Assembly (NCBI GenBank): GCA_009773765.1
Contig: WTWZ01000002.1
Coordinates: 1 to 64,000, forward strand
From: Prolixibacteraceae bacterium
Lineage (GTDB): Bacteria > Bacteroidota > Bacteroidia > Bacteroidales > Prolixibacteraceae
Direction of reading: 5' to 3'
DNA length: 64,000 bases
Under the pieces are notes generated by a model that made no database searches, was not told the DNA's origin, and was given only the letters and a program-made list of their open reading frames with translations. The first letter of the stretch is position 1. Each line of letters starts with the position of its first letter. The position numbers and the translations under genes are program-made. This document shows, piece after piece, positions 53,144 through 62,600 of this stretch.

Positions 53144-53331
53144 CGTCGAAATTTTAAAAGTTGATTTGTTTTTACATATAAAATTATATCATCCAAGCAT
53201 TAGTTTTATCTTTTTTTCGTTGAATGGTTGTTTTTAGCCGGTGAAAAATAACATTTACCCCTTTCGGCTGTTTAATAAATATTAACGTAACAGTTTGGTA
53301 ATTACCATTACTGATAATAGGGAAGATTTTA

Positions 53332-53339
53332 TACTTTTG
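53332..53339 (+). promoter_or_regulatory. -7 element TActTTTG before the S41 protease
   Basis: TACTTTTG fits TAnnTTTG and lies 54 bases before ATG 53394. Confidence 0.5.
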
Positions 53340-53393
53340 GCGATTATTTTTTTAAAATTGAATTGTGAATTTCTGGTTCACGTAAAAAAGCAG

Positions 53394-55067
53394 ATGATGA
53401 AAATGAAGAGATTTTGGATTGGGTTAGTAATTGTAATGATTGTGGGGGCAGGATTTTACAGTTTTACCCGCGACGAAAGAAATTTTGAAGTAGCAAAAAG
53501 CCTCGATATTTATCACACGTTGTTCCGGGAACTTAATATGTTTTATGTTGACGAGGTAAATCCGAATAAACTGGTAAAAACCAGTATCGACGAAATGCTG
53601 GAATCGCTTGATCCGTACACTACTTTTATTTCTGAAGACGAAATGGAAGACTTCAGGTTTATGACCACCGGCGAATATGCAGGCATTGGCGCATTAATAA
53701 GCAAACAAAAAGATAAAATCATAATTGCCGAACCTTACGAAGGTTTTCCGGCACAAAAATTTGGTTTAAAGGCCGGCGATGTTTTGATTGAAGTTGAAGG
53801 CAAACCAACAAAAGACATGAATACCGAAGACGTGAGCAACCTGTTAAAAGGCCCTGCCAACAAACCGGTGAAAATTAAATATGAGCGATATGGCCAGAAA
53901 AAACCCATTGAGGTTGACGTTGTGCGCGAGAAAATCCATATTGACGCAGTACCATATTATGGGATGATTGACAATACAACTGCTTATATCCGATTGTCGA
54001 ATTTTACAGTCAATTGCAGCAACGAGGTAAAAAAAGCTTTTCTTGAGCTGAAGAAAAATAATCCGCATTCTTTAATACTCGATTTGCGCGGAAATCCGGG
54101 CGGTTTATTGATGGAAGCAGTGGAAATTGTAAACTTTTTTGTTCCGAAAGGTTCTGAAATTGTAAGCACCCGCGGCAAAGTTACCCAGTGGGACAAAGTT
54201 TATAAAGCAGCTTCGAACCCAATTGACACAACAATTAAAATAGCAGTTTTAACCAACAGCGGTTCAGCTTCAGCTTCGGAAATTGTTGCCGGCGCAATTC
54301 AGGACCACGACCGCGGAATTATTGTAGGAACCCGCACTTTTGGAAAAGGCCTGGTGCAAACCACACGCGATTTAAGTTACAACACCAAATTAAAAGTAAC
54401 AACTGCCAAATATTACATTCCAAGCGGCCGTTGCATTCAGGCCCTCGACTATGCTCACCGCAACGAAGACGGCAGTGTTGGAAATATCCCCGACTCACTG
54501 ATTTCGGAGTTTACTACAAAAAAGGGCCGTAAAGTTTATGACGGCGGTGGTGTGGCCCCCGATGTTAAATTTGAAAGCGATGCGCTGAGCAGCTTAAGCA
54601 TTAATCTGATAACCAAGTATTTAATATTCGATTTTGCCACTAAGTTTTCATCTGAAAATGAGAGTATTGCACCGCCTGAAGATTTTTTCATTACTGACGA
54701 TATATACAACCAGTTTATCGTTTATGTTAATGGGAACAATTTTAAATACGAATCGCAATCACAGGCAGAATTAGACGAACTGATAAAATCGGCAAAAAAA
54801 GATAAATATTATGACATGGCCGAAAGCGAGTTTGAAGCGTTAAGAGCCAAACTTGAACCTAACTTCAATAAGGATGCGGAACATTTCAGCGAAGAAATCA
54901 AAGAACTTCTTCAGGATGAAATTGTATCACGCTACTATTATCAGAAAGGTGCAATTCGCGCGGCAATAAACGACGATAAGGGAATTAAAAAAGCGATTGA
55001 AGAATTAAATTCAGAAACTGCTTATTCTGGATATTTTAAAACCGGAAAAATCATTTCCATGAATTAA
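53394..55067 (+). CDS. S41 family carboxy-terminal processing peptidase
   Basis: The 557-residue protein has a membrane anchor or signal (FWIGLVIVMIVGAGFYSF). A PDZ domain lies at about 90-165 (GIGALISKQKDKIIIAEPYE, AGDVLIEVEGKPTKD). The protease core reads SLILDLRGNPGGLL, TNSGSASASEIVAGA with the nucleophile Ser, and GTRTFGKGLVQT with the Lys. A C-terminal extension of about 180 residues is helical. Such Prc-type enzymes trim periplasmic proteins. ATG candidates are 53394, 53397 and 53403; a longer frame to 53295 is not family-like. Confidence 0.9.
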   Translation: MMKMKRFWIGLVIVMIVGAGFYSFTRDERNFEVAKSLDIYHTLFRELNMFYVDEVNPNKLVKTSIDEMLESLDPYTTFISEDEMEDFRFMTTGEYAGIGALISKQKDKIIIAEPYEGFPAQKFGLKAGDVLIEVEGKPTKDMNTEDVSNLLKGPANKPVKIKYERYGQKKPIEVDVVREKIHIDAVPYYGMIDNTTAYIRLSNFTVNCSNEVKKAFLELKKNNPHSLILDLRGNPGGLLMEAVEIVNFFVPKGSEIVSTRGKVTQWDKVYKAASNPIDTTIKIAVLTNSGSASASEIVAGAIQDHDRGIIVGTRTFGKGLVQTTRDLSYNTKLKVTTAKYYIPSGRCIQALDYAHRNEDGSVGNIPDSLISEFTTKKGRKVYDGGGVAPDVKFESDALSSLSINLITKYLIFDFATKFSSENESIAPPEDFFITDDIYNQFIVYVNGNNFKYESQSQAELDELIKSAKKDKYYDMAESEFEALRAKLEPNFNKDAEHFSEEIKELLQDEIVSRYYYQKGAIRAAINDDKGIKKAIEELNSETAYSGYFKTGKIISMN

Positions 55068-55157
55068 TTGGATTTTAAAACGCAATATAAAAAAGGAGAT
55101 TTTTAAAGCCTCATTTTTTTATTTCAAAATTGTACCTTCCCCACAAAAAGAAAAATT

Positions 55158-55574
55158 ATGAGAATATATTTTGCCGGCTCTATACGCGGTGGGCGCCAGG
55201 ATGCAGCGCTTTACCATCAAATTATCGAATATCTGAAAACCTTTGGCGATGTGCTGACCGAACATATTGGAGATGCTAAACTTACGCAGTTTGGCGATGA
55301 TGGCCCCGCCGACCGTTTTATTCATGACCGCGATTTAGACTGGTTGCAATCTGCCGATGTGGTGGTTGCTGAAGTTACCACCGTTTCAATGGGTGTGGGT
55401 TACGAAATTGGCCGGGCGGTTGAATCCGGGAAAAAAGTACTCTGCTTGTTTCGGCCTGGTTCGGGCAAAAATCTTTCGGCAATGGTTGCCGGTTGCCCGG
55501 GCCTGGAATTGCTGAATTATAAAAATATACAAGAAGCCCGTGAAATTTTAGGCTCGTATTTTCAAAAAAATTAA
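55158..55574 (+). CDS. DNPH1-like nucleoside 2-deoxyribosyltransferase family protein
   Basis: The 138-residue protein starts MRIYFAGSIRGGRQD and continues FGDVLTEHIGD, RDLDWLQSADVVVAEVTTVS and GVGYEIGRAVESGKKVLCLF. These match the RCL/DNPH1 branch, which hydrolyses 2'-deoxynucleoside 5'-monophosphates. The catalytic Glu is in VVAEVT and Asp in RDLDWL. It may sanitise modified nucleotides. It stands alone between the protease and the PIMT. Confidence 0.85.
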   Translation: MRIYFAGSIRGGRQDAALYHQIIEYLKTFGDVLTEHIGDAKLTQFGDDGPADRFIHDRDLDWLQSADVVVAEVTTVSMGVGYEIGRAVESGKKVLCLFRPGSGKNLSAMVAGCPGLELLNYKNIQEAREILGSYFQKN

Positions 55575-55664
55575 CTATTCAACCCATCTATGTTTTAAAC
55601 TTAAAAGGACTTTCATGGAAACCTTTCTTTAAAACAAGCGTTCAATTTTAAAAAATGCTGATAT

Positions 55665-56402
55665 ATGAAATGGTTTACTTTAAAAATATTCGATTTGCGT
55701 TTTTGGCTTTTCGCGCCGCTGGTTTTTGCATTTGTGATGGGGTGCAGTGCCCAGGATAATGAAAAGTTCAATGGCCGGCGTGCTCAAATGGTTGAACGGC
55801 AGATTAAAGCACGGGGAGTTACAGACAAGGCAACCCTTGAAGCTTGTTTGAAGGTGCCACGGCACAGGTTTGTATTGCCGCAATACATCAATTCAGCATA
55901 TTCCGATTCACCGCTGCCGATAGAAGAAGGACAAACCATTTCTCAGCCCTACATTGTGGCTTTTATGACCGAAGCGCTAAACCTAAAACGCACTGACAAA
56001 GTTCTGGAAATTGGCACAGGTTCGGGTTATCAGGCAGCTATTTTAGCCGAAATCTGCGACTCGGTTTTTACCATCGAAATTTTTCCGAAACTGGGGAACA
56101 AGGCAATCGAACTTTTTGCTGAACTCGGTTACAAAAATATTTTCGTCAAAATCGGCGATGGTTACCAGGGTTGGCCTGAACATGCCCCGTTTGATGCAAT
56201 TATTGTAACCTGCGCCCCATCGAAAATACCTGAACCTTTAAAAGCCCAACTTGCCGAAGGGGGCCGGATGATAATTCCGGTGGATGAACTTTATGGCCAG
56301 TCGCTGGTTTTGCTCGAAAAGAGAAAGGGAGAACTAAGGCAGAAAAAAGTTTTGCCGGTGAGGTTTGTGCCGATGATAGATGAGAAGGGAAAGGAATACT
56401 GA
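55665..56402 (+). CDS. pcm: Protein-L-isoaspartate O-methyltransferase, lipoprotein form
   Basis: The 245-residue protein has a lipobox-like leader (PLVFAFVMGCSAQ). The PIMT core follows: MVERQIKARGVTDKATLEAC, PLPIEEGQTISQPYIVAFMT, VLEIGTGSGYQAAIL and FDAIIVTCAPSKIPEPL. It methylates isoaspartyl residues to start protein repair. Export is odd because SAM is cytoplasmic, yet such secreted forms are seen in Bacteroidota and other Gram-negatives. Length after the leader is normal. Confidence 0.88.
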   Translation: MKWFTLKIFDLRFWLFAPLVFAFVMGCSAQDNEKFNGRRAQMVERQIKARGVTDKATLEACLKVPRHRFVLPQYINSAYSDSPLPIEEGQTISQPYIVAFMTEALNLKRTDKVLEIGTGSGYQAAILAEICDSVFTIEIFPKLGNKAIELFAELGYKNIFVKIGDGYQGWPEHAPFDAIIVTCAPSKIPEPLKAQLAEGGRMIIPVDELYGQSLVLLEKRKGELRQKKVLPVRFVPMIDEKGKEY

Positions 56403-56715
56403 CTAAATATTATTTTGTTCACCCGATTGTATTTGTGTTATATCTTGCTTGGTTTTAGGGCAGAAAATCAAATAATATAGAAACTATCCATCAAATTAAG
56501 CTGAAATCATAACTGTACAATTGATATAAAGAAGAGGGGCTGGATTTAATCAACTTCGATATAAAAAACCGTATGGGGAGAGAGCTTGAGAAGGAAGTTT
56601 GAACTGTGATTAACCCCTAACCCAGCCAATATTACGTAATACTTTTCAAAAAAAAGCAAGCCAATATTAGTCGAAAGAAAGTTAACTAAAATGGTTTTTT
56701 TTGTTGCAGTGTGGG

Positions 56716-56920
56716 TTAGGAAACTCAAAGCCCCCACCCCCAGGACATGGACTTTCCTAAGTCCATGTCCTTGACCGAATGCAAACCAAAAGGAACTATT
56801 GTACTGAAAAAAAGCTGGAAGTTATTTTTTCAGAACCCTTCCTTGTTCAGGAACAGATCGGTTCCCTAATTTACCTTGTTGAAAACTTTGAATTAGGAAA
56901 CTCAAAGTCCCAATCCCCTG
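56716..56920. repeat. Degenerate repeats and a 13-bp hairpin in a gene-free stretch
   Basis: Between 56403 and 57128 there is no supported gene. TTAGGAAACTCAAAG followed by a C-rich tail occurs at 56716 and again at 56893. AGGACATGGACTT (56742-56754) and AAGTCCATGTCCT (56759-56771) form a perfect 13-pair hairpin with a four-base loop and no T-run. AGCCAATATTA is also repeated near 56622 and 56661. The stretch looks like decayed or repetitive DNA. Confidence 0.6.
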
Positions 56921-57128
56921 TAAAACATTTTTATATGTGGCAGACAGTTCCAGTCATGTTAATTTTTTCCAAACTTGCATAAAAATTTATTTTGATCGTG
57001 GTATGGTTCCCAGTGAGAAACCCAAACTTTGCAACCTTCCAAAAAACCTTATTTTCTTTTCTCCCGAACCTTAGTAGCCAAAATGCAATGCCAGCATCCG
57101 ATAAACCTTATTAACCTATTTTTCGGTG

Positions 57129-57161
57129 ATCTTTTCCAAAGTTTTAAACTTTGGAAAAGAT
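57129..57161. repeat. 33-bp near-perfect palindrome
   Basis: ATCTTTTCCAAAGTTT (57129-57144) and AAACTTTGGAAAAGAT (57146-57161) are exact complements around a single base. The right arm contains the first base of the ATG of the following gene relic. Similar CCAAAGTTTTAAACTTTGG palindromes are dispersed in Bacteroidota genomes (recalled, not checked). Confidence 0.8.
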
Positions 57162-57560
57162 GAAAAACATTTTAGTAGTTTTATTTGCAATTTCATGCAC
57201 AGTAAAAAATCCATACAATTTCGATTTAAAAAATATCCAGGGGAAAAATCCTGAAATCAGTTCAATCCAAAATGAAGTTTTAAAAATTAAGCCAAACTCA
57301 GAAAATCAAACTCTAACGGTTTGGGAAGGAAACGGCCCCGAACTATGGAAAAATGCAAATTACCTGGTTTGCGAAATTTGGCACGTAAATGGTTTCAGCG
57401 CGAAAACTACAACATCGGGGTTAAGGATATTTGCAACCGGCCTTACCAGGAACTTGTTGATGCCGCACTATAAACCCACCTGAAAATGTACGAAGTAGCT
57501 GCCGGAAAAGAAAAACCGTTTGATGAGGTGATTGAAAAAATCCCATCGGTTCATTTTTAA
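57160..57560 (+). pseudogene. Composite relic of a secreted carbohydrate-related protein
   Basis: From ATG 57160 a lipoprotein-like leader (KNILVVLFAISCTVKNPYN) leads into LTVWEGNGPELWKNANYLVC and EIWHVNGFS. Near 57395 the frame breaks; another frame then reads ENYNIGVKDICNRPYQELVD, a TAA, and HLKMYEVAAGKEKPFDEVIE to a stop at 57558-57560. The two parts look like the first and last portions of one larger glycoside-hydrolase-like protein joined by a deletion. The family is not certain. Confidence 0.6.
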
Positions 57561-57645
57561 AGTGACTCATTATCAATTTGATTAACAATTTTATCATATA
57601 CATAACCCGTATGAAGTTTGGGTTTTGTTTTCTGTGATTTGAATG

Positions 57646-57653
57646 TAACTTTG
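57646..57653 (+). promoter_or_regulatory. -7 element TAacTTTG before the lycopene-cyclase-like gene
   Basis: TAACTTTG fits TAnnTTTG and lies 16 bases before ATG 57670, giving a very short leader. Confidence 0.55.
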
Positions 57654-57669
57654 CAAAAATTCAGAAAAA

Positions 57670-58359
57670 ATGGAATTTCAAAATTATTGGTACGCGCTGG
57701 TATTGATTGTTATGGCAGTAATAACCATGTTTTTGTTTGTTAAAAAGACGATTGTTTTTTTCACAGAACTCAAATACATGTTACCGGCAATTATTTTTTC
57801 GGGTGCAATTTTTATCCTTTTCAATCACCGGCTCCTTGAAACCGGAATCCTCAGTTTTAATTCCAATTTTCTTACGGGAAAATATTTGTTTAGCCTCCCG
57901 GTTGAAGAGTGGCTCTTTTTGCTCATTATTTCCCTTTTCTCGTTTTCAGTTTATATTTTAATTACTGTACTGTTTCCCAATTTTGAAAGGCCCAATCTGT
58001 TTTTGGTTATCAGTGTGGTATTGTTGCTGGGATTTGGCCTTGTAGCCTGGCATTTCCGCCAGAAATTAATCCCGTTTTTTATTTTTTTCCTGTTAACCAT
58101 TTATTTCGGGTACACCATTTTTCGGAACCGTTTTAAAATGCACCTCACAAAATTTTATATTTCGTATGCAATTGCTGTTATCCCTTATTTTCTGATTAAG
58201 GGATTGTTGTACAGCCTGCCTGTAATTTCGTATAACACCGGTTACACCCTCGGAATTCGGTTGCTCGGCACCCCTGTTGAAGAATTCGGGTATTTCTTTT
58301 TATTGATGTTAATTAATGTTACCATTTTCGAGTACCTGAAAGGCCATCGTTTGTATTAA
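57670..58359 (+). CDS. Lycopene cyclase domain-containing membrane protein
   Basis: The 229-residue protein has about seven spans. Two repeats carry the conserved acidic motif of the CrtYc/CrtYd type: SLPVEEWLFLLIISLFSFSV and LLGTPVEEFGYFFLLMLINV, each PVEE followed by aromatic residues. These motifs hold the catalytic Glu residues of heterodimeric lycopene cyclases. No crtB, crtI or other carotenoid gene is in the window, so the substrate is open. It probably shares a transcript with waaA, 22 bases downstream. Confidence 0.85.
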   Translation: MEFQNYWYALVLIVMAVITMFLFVKKTIVFFTELKYMLPAIIFSGAIFILFNHRLLETGILSFNSNFLTGKYLFSLPVEEWLFLLIISLFSFSVYILITVLFPNFERPNLFLVISVVLLLGFGLVAWHFRQKLIPFFIFFLLTIYFGYTIFRNRFKMHLTKFYISYAIAVIPYFLIKGLLYSLPVISYNTGYTLGIRLLGTPVEEFGYFFLLMLINVTIFEYLKGHRLY

Positions 58360-58381
58360 AACCTGTAAATAAAAGCCCGGT

Positions 58382-59614
58382 ATGACATTTTTGTATCAAG
58401 TTGGAATATTCCTTTATTCTGTATTAGTTCAGTTTATTTCGGTTTTTAATGATAAGGCGCGGCTTTTTGTGAGAGGCCGGAAAAACTGGCGGGCAAACCT
58501 TGCTGAAAAAATTGATGCCGATGCAAAATACATTTGGTTTCACTGCGCTTCCCTGGGCGAATTTGAACAGGGAAGGCCGGTAATTGAGGTATTGAAACAA
58601 CAGTTTCCCGATTATAAAATTGTACTTACCTTTTTTTCACCTTCCGGCTACGAGATTCGTAAAAATTACCCGCATGCAGATATTGTAACATATTTGCCCT
58701 TAGATACAAAACGCAATGCAGCCATCTTTTTAAATATTGTAAAACCCGAAAAGGTATTCTTTGTAAAATACGAATTCTGGTATTTCTATATTTCAGAATT
58801 AAAAAAGAGAAATATTCCATTGTTTATTATTTCGGCCATTTTTCGCGAAACCCAGCATTTTTTTAAAGAAAGGCCGGCTGGAAGATGGTACCGCAAAATG
58901 CTTTTCAAAGTCGAACATTTTTTTATACAGAATGAAAAATCGGGAGAATTGTTAAAATCTATAGGGATTTCGAAATATACCGTGTCGGGCGATACGCGGT
59001 TCGACAGGGTTGCCACAATTGCAAAAAGTGCAAAAGAAATCCCAATTGTTGAAAAGTTCAAAGGCGATTCGTTGTTAATAATTGCCGGAAGCACATGGAA
59101 CCCTGATGAGGAGCTGCTTGCAGAGTTTATTAACCAAAGCAGTTTGAAATTTATTATTGCCCCTCATGAGGTTTCGGACGGAAATATTAACAGAATTCAT
59201 CAATTGTTGAAAAAACCGGCTGTTTCGTTCAGTAAAGCCGCCGAATCAGAAATCCACCGCTTTCAGGTGTTGATAATTGATTCCGTGGGTTTGCTTTCAT
59301 CGCTTTACCGTTACGGAAATATTGCATACATCGGAGGCGGCTTCGGAGTAGGCATTCACAATATTTTGGAAGCGGCTGCTTTTGGTTCGCCGGTAATTTT
59401 TGGCCCGAACTATAAAAAGTTTAAGGAAGCTGTTGATTTAACTTTTGAAGGCGGCGCCTTTTCAATTTCAGAATATGCCGAACTCCGGAAGGTGTTGGAT
59501 AATCTGATTGGCAATAAAACGGAAAGAATAAAAGCTTCAGAAATTTGCAGGAATTATGTAACAAAAAATGTGGGTTCAACTAAGATTGTCATAAAAAAAG
59601 TTTTCAACATTTAG
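58382..59614 (+). CDS. waaA: 3-deoxy-D-manno-octulosonic acid transferase
   Basis: The 410-residue GT30 enzyme has an N-terminal membrane anchor and WRANLAEKIDADAKYIWFHC, then ASLGEFEQGRPVIE with the catalytic Glu, LTFFSPSGYEIRKNYP, SGDTRFDR, IIAGSTWNPDEELL and IAPHEVSDGNI. The late GVGIHNILEAAAFGSPVIFG is the nucleotide-sugar part. It adds Kdo to lipid A precursors at the inner membrane, confirming a lipopolysaccharide-bearing cell. Confidence 0.95.
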   Translation: MTFLYQVGIFLYSVLVQFISVFNDKARLFVRGRKNWRANLAEKIDADAKYIWFHCASLGEFEQGRPVIEVLKQQFPDYKIVLTFFSPSGYEIRKNYPHADIVTYLPLDTKRNAAIFLNIVKPEKVFFVKYEFWYFYISELKKRNIPLFIISAIFRETQHFFKERPAGRWYRKMLFKVEHFFIQNEKSGELLKSIGISKYTVSGDTRFDRVATIAKSAKEIPIVEKFKGDSLLIIAGSTWNPDEELLAEFINQSSLKFIIAPHEVSDGNINRIHQLLKKPAVSFSKAAESEIHRFQVLIIDSVGLLSSLYRYGNIAYIGGGFGVGIHNILEAAAFGSPVIFGPNYKKFKEAVDLTFEGGAFSISEYAELRKVLDNLIGNKTERIKASEICRNYVTKNVGSTKIVIKKVFNI

Positions 59615-59931
59615 CCTTTTTTGGAGTCAAATTTGTCACCCGGCACGGCATCAAAAAAATGGTCAAACAAACTGAAACCCTGTGTTAATAAATAGTTCTA
59701 TCTTCAATCCAAATATTTTGTTTTTGTCAACAATTTCGAGTTATTATAAGGTTAATATACATATTATCAAATCATTCACAGATATAAGTTGATAACTTTT
59801 GATTTTTATTTTAAAAAAAATGTTCCGTTTTTTTGGATTCTGCTTTATCTTGCGCTACACAAAATCAGAGTGAAAGCGGATGTAATTCCCTATGAGTTTA
59901 TTCTTTAATTTTTAAACTATAACTTAACAAA
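59615..59931. other. Gene-free A+T-rich leader of the ribonucleotide reductase gene
   Basis: These 317 bases hold no supported gene. I looked for a cobalamin riboswitch, which might be expected before a B12-dependent enzyme, and saw none of its conserved core, and no NrdR boxes. A short 17-codon frame at 59820 is not credible. Confidence 0.5.
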
Positions 59932-62487
59932 ATGGCACTAGGCGAGGTATCTGAAAAAATAGCAATTGGCAAAAAAATTTACAGTCAGGAAGAAGCAGTT
60001 AAAGCTTCATTAAAGTATTTTAAGGGAGATGATTTGGCAGCACGCGTTTGGGTAAACAAATATGCACTGAAAGACTCTTTCGGGAATATTTTTGAATTAA
60101 CCCCCGATGATATGCACCGGAGGCTGTCAAAAGAAATTGCCCGAATTGAAAAACGATATCCAAATCCGCTTACCGAGGAAGAAATTTACAATGTGTTAAA
60201 AGATTTCAGGTATATTGTACCGCAGGGCGGGCCAATGACCGGGATTGGGAACGATTACCAGGTTGCATCACTTTCGAACTGTTTCGTGGTTGGCAACGAC
60301 GGAAATTCCGACTCGTATGGCGGAATCATGAAAATCGACCAGGAACAGGTACAGTTAATGAAACGCCGTGGCGGAGTTGGCCACGATTTATCGCACATCC
60401 GCCCGAAAGGTTCGCCGGTAAAAAATTCGGCGCTCACTTCAACCGGAATTGTGCCTTTTATGGAACGCTATTCCAACTCAACCCGCGAGGTAGCCCAGGA
60501 TGGCAGACGCGGGGCGCTGATGTTATCGGTTTCAATAAAACACCCCGACTCGGAAAATTTTATCGACGCAAAACTCGAACAGGGAAAAGTAACCGGCGCC
60601 AACGTTTCGGTTAAATTGCAGGACGATTTTATGCAGGCGGTTGAATCGGGCACTCCTTACATTCAGCAATACCCGATTGACTCTAAAAACCCTGTTTATA
60701 CAAAAGAAATTAATGCCGGGGATTTATGGGATAAAATCGTTAAAAATGCATGGAAATCGGCAGAACCCGGAATTTTATTCTGGGAGAATATCATCAAAGA
60801 ATCAATCCCGGATTGTTACGCCGATTTAGGTTTCCGCACCGTATCCACAAATCCTTGTGGCGAAATCCCGCTTTGTCCTTACGATAGCTGTCGTTTATTG
60901 GCAATCAATCTGTATTCGTATGTTGACAATCCGTTTACAAAAAAGGCAAAATTCAATTTCGACCTGTTTAAGGAACATGTTCATTATGCACAGAGAATAA
61001 TGGACGATATTATCGATCTGGAACTGGAAAAGATTGACGCTATTCTTGAAAAAGTAAATGCCGACCCGGAAGACGAGCATATTAAGTTTACTGAAAAAAA
61101 CCTGTGGGAAAACATTAAACGCAAGGCAAACGAAGGACGCCGCACCGGTATTGGCATTACCGCAGAAGGCGACATGCTGGCTGCGCTGGGGTTGCGTTAC
61201 GGAAGCGAAATTGCCATCGATTTTTCGGAAGAAATACACAAAACCACAGCGCTCGAAGCATACCGCTCATCGGTTTTTCTGGCAAAAGACCGCGGCCCGT
61301 TTACCATTTACAGCGCCGAAAGGGAAAAAAACAACCCTATGGTCAACCGCATAAAAAATGCCGATCCTGAGCTTTATGAAAAAATGGTAAAATACGGCCG
61401 CCGCAACATTGCATTGCTTACCATCGCACCAACCGGAACAACCAGTTTGATGACTCAAACAACGTCGGGAATTGAACCTGTATTTTTACCGGTTTACAAA
61501 CGGCGCAGAAAAGTAAACCCTGGCGATAAAGATGTTAGGGTTGATTTTACGGATGAAAGTGGCGACACCTGGGAAGAATACGTTGTGTTCCATCATAAAT
61601 TTAAAACCTGGATGGAAGCCAACGGCCATGAAACCAACCGCGAATACAGCCAGGAAGAATTAAATGAACTGGTAAAAGTATCGCCTTATTACAAAGCCAC
61701 CTCAAACGATGTTGACTGGCTGGCTAAAGTAAGGATGCAGGGACGCATCCAGAAATGGGTTGACCATTCAATCAGCGTAACCATCAACCTCCCGGCTGAT
61801 GTAAAAGAGGATTTGGTTGGAGAACTTTTCTTTGAAGCATGGAAATCGGGATGCAAGGGAGTTACCGTTTACCGCGATGGCTCGCGTTCGGGCGTGCTGA
61901 TTTCGAACAACGATAAGGAGAAGAAAAAAGGAGGCGGGTTCCCCACAAAACGCCCCGAAAAACTGGAAGCAGAAGTGGTCCGTTTTCAGAATAATAAAGA
62001 TAAATGGATTGCCTTTGTAGGTTTGCTCGATAACAGGCCTTACGAAATATTTACCGGTTTTTCTGACGACGAAGACGGGATTTTGCTGCCTCGTTCCATT
62101 ACAAAAGGTTACATCATTAAAAGCCGCGAAGACGAGGAAACTTCAAGGTACGATTTCCAATACATCAATTCGCGGGGCTACAAAACCACCATCGAAGGGC
62201 TTTCGCACAAATTTAACCCGGTGTACTGGAACTACGCAAAACTGATTTCGGGGACTTTACGCCACGGAATGCCAATTCATAAAGTGGTAGATTTGGTTAC
62301 CAGCCTGCAATTGGACAACGAAACCATCAACTCGTGGAAAGCAGGTGTTGCACGCGCCCTGAAAAAATACATTCCTGACGGCACTTTAGCCGAAGATGCC
62401 AAATGCGAAGAATGCGGATCGGACGAAGTGATTTATCAGGAAGGATGTCTCACTTGCATTTCGTGCGGATCGTCGAAATGTGGATAA
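59932..62487 (+). CDS. nrdJ: Class II (adenosylcobalamin-dependent) ribonucleotide reductase
   Basis: The 851-residue enzyme reduces ribonucleoside diphosphates with a radical generated from coenzyme B12. SLSNCFVVGN holds the first redox Cys, VSTNPCGEIPLCPYDSCRLL the thiyl-radical Cys and Glu, and IAPTGTTSLMTQTTSGIEPV the phosphate loop. The C-terminal zinc ribbon has CEECGSDE and GCLTCISCGSSKCG, the swinging-arm Cys pairs. No NrdB or activase gene is near, consistent with class II. A terminator follows at 62514. Confidence 0.95.
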   Translation: MALGEVSEKIAIGKKIYSQEEAVKASLKYFKGDDLAARVWVNKYALKDSFGNIFELTPDDMHRRLSKEIARIEKRYPNPLTEEEIYNVLKDFRYIVPQGGPMTGIGNDYQVASLSNCFVVGNDGNSDSYGGIMKIDQEQVQLMKRRGGVGHDLSHIRPKGSPVKNSALTSTGIVPFMERYSNSTREVAQDGRRGALMLSVSIKHPDSENFIDAKLEQGKVTGANVSVKLQDDFMQAVESGTPYIQQYPIDSKNPVYTKEINAGDLWDKIVKNAWKSAEPGILFWENIIKESIPDCYADLGFRTVSTNPCGEIPLCPYDSCRLLAINLYSYVDNPFTKKAKFNFDLFKEHVHYAQRIMDDIIDLELEKIDAILEKVNADPEDEHIKFTEKNLWENIKRKANEGRRTGIGITAEGDMLAALGLRYGSEIAIDFSEEIHKTTALEAYRSSVFLAKDRGPFTIYSAEREKNNPMVNRIKNADPELYEKMVKYGRRNIALLTIAPTGTTSLMTQTTSGIEPVFLPVYKRRRKVNPGDKDVRVDFTDESGDTWEEYVVFHHKFKTWMEANGHETNREYSQEELNELVKVSPYYKATSNDVDWLAKVRMQGRIQKWVDHSISVTINLPADVKEDLVGELFFEAWKSGCKGVTVYRDGSRSGVLISNNDKEKKKGGGFPTKRPEKLEAEVVRFQNNKDKWIAFVGLLDNRPYEIFTGFSDDEDGILLPRSITKGYIIKSREDEETSRYDFQYINSRGYKTTIEGLSHKFNPVYWNYAKLISGTLRHGMPIHKVVDLVTSLQLDNETINSWKAGVARALKKYIPDGTLAEDAKCEECGSDEVIYQEGCLTCISCGSSKCG

Positions 62488-62513
62488 AATACCAGCCATT
62501 AAAAAATGTCAAA

Positions 62514-62541
62514 CCAGGATCGGAAACGGTCCTGGTTTTTT
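62514..62541 (+). terminator. Terminator of nrdJ
   Basis: CCAGGA (62514-62519) pairs with TCCTGG (62530-62535), extended by inner C-G pairs, and six T follow. Confidence 0.8.
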
Positions 62542-62553
62542 ATTGTACAAAAA

Positions 62554-62576
62554 AAGCGCTGCAAAATGCAACGCTT
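62554..62576 (-). terminator. Terminator of gcvH
   Basis: On the minus strand AAGCGTTGCA pairs with TGCAGCGCTT (ten pairs, one G-U) around three T, followed by a T-run. It lies 25 bases after the gcvH stop, back to back with the nrdJ terminator. Confidence 0.75.
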
Positions 62577-62600
62577 TACACGTATTTTTTAATCTGAAAA

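Noticed and set aside
59615-59931. Cobalamin riboswitch before nrdJ
   Set aside because: No conserved B12-box-like core or suitable helices seen by eye.
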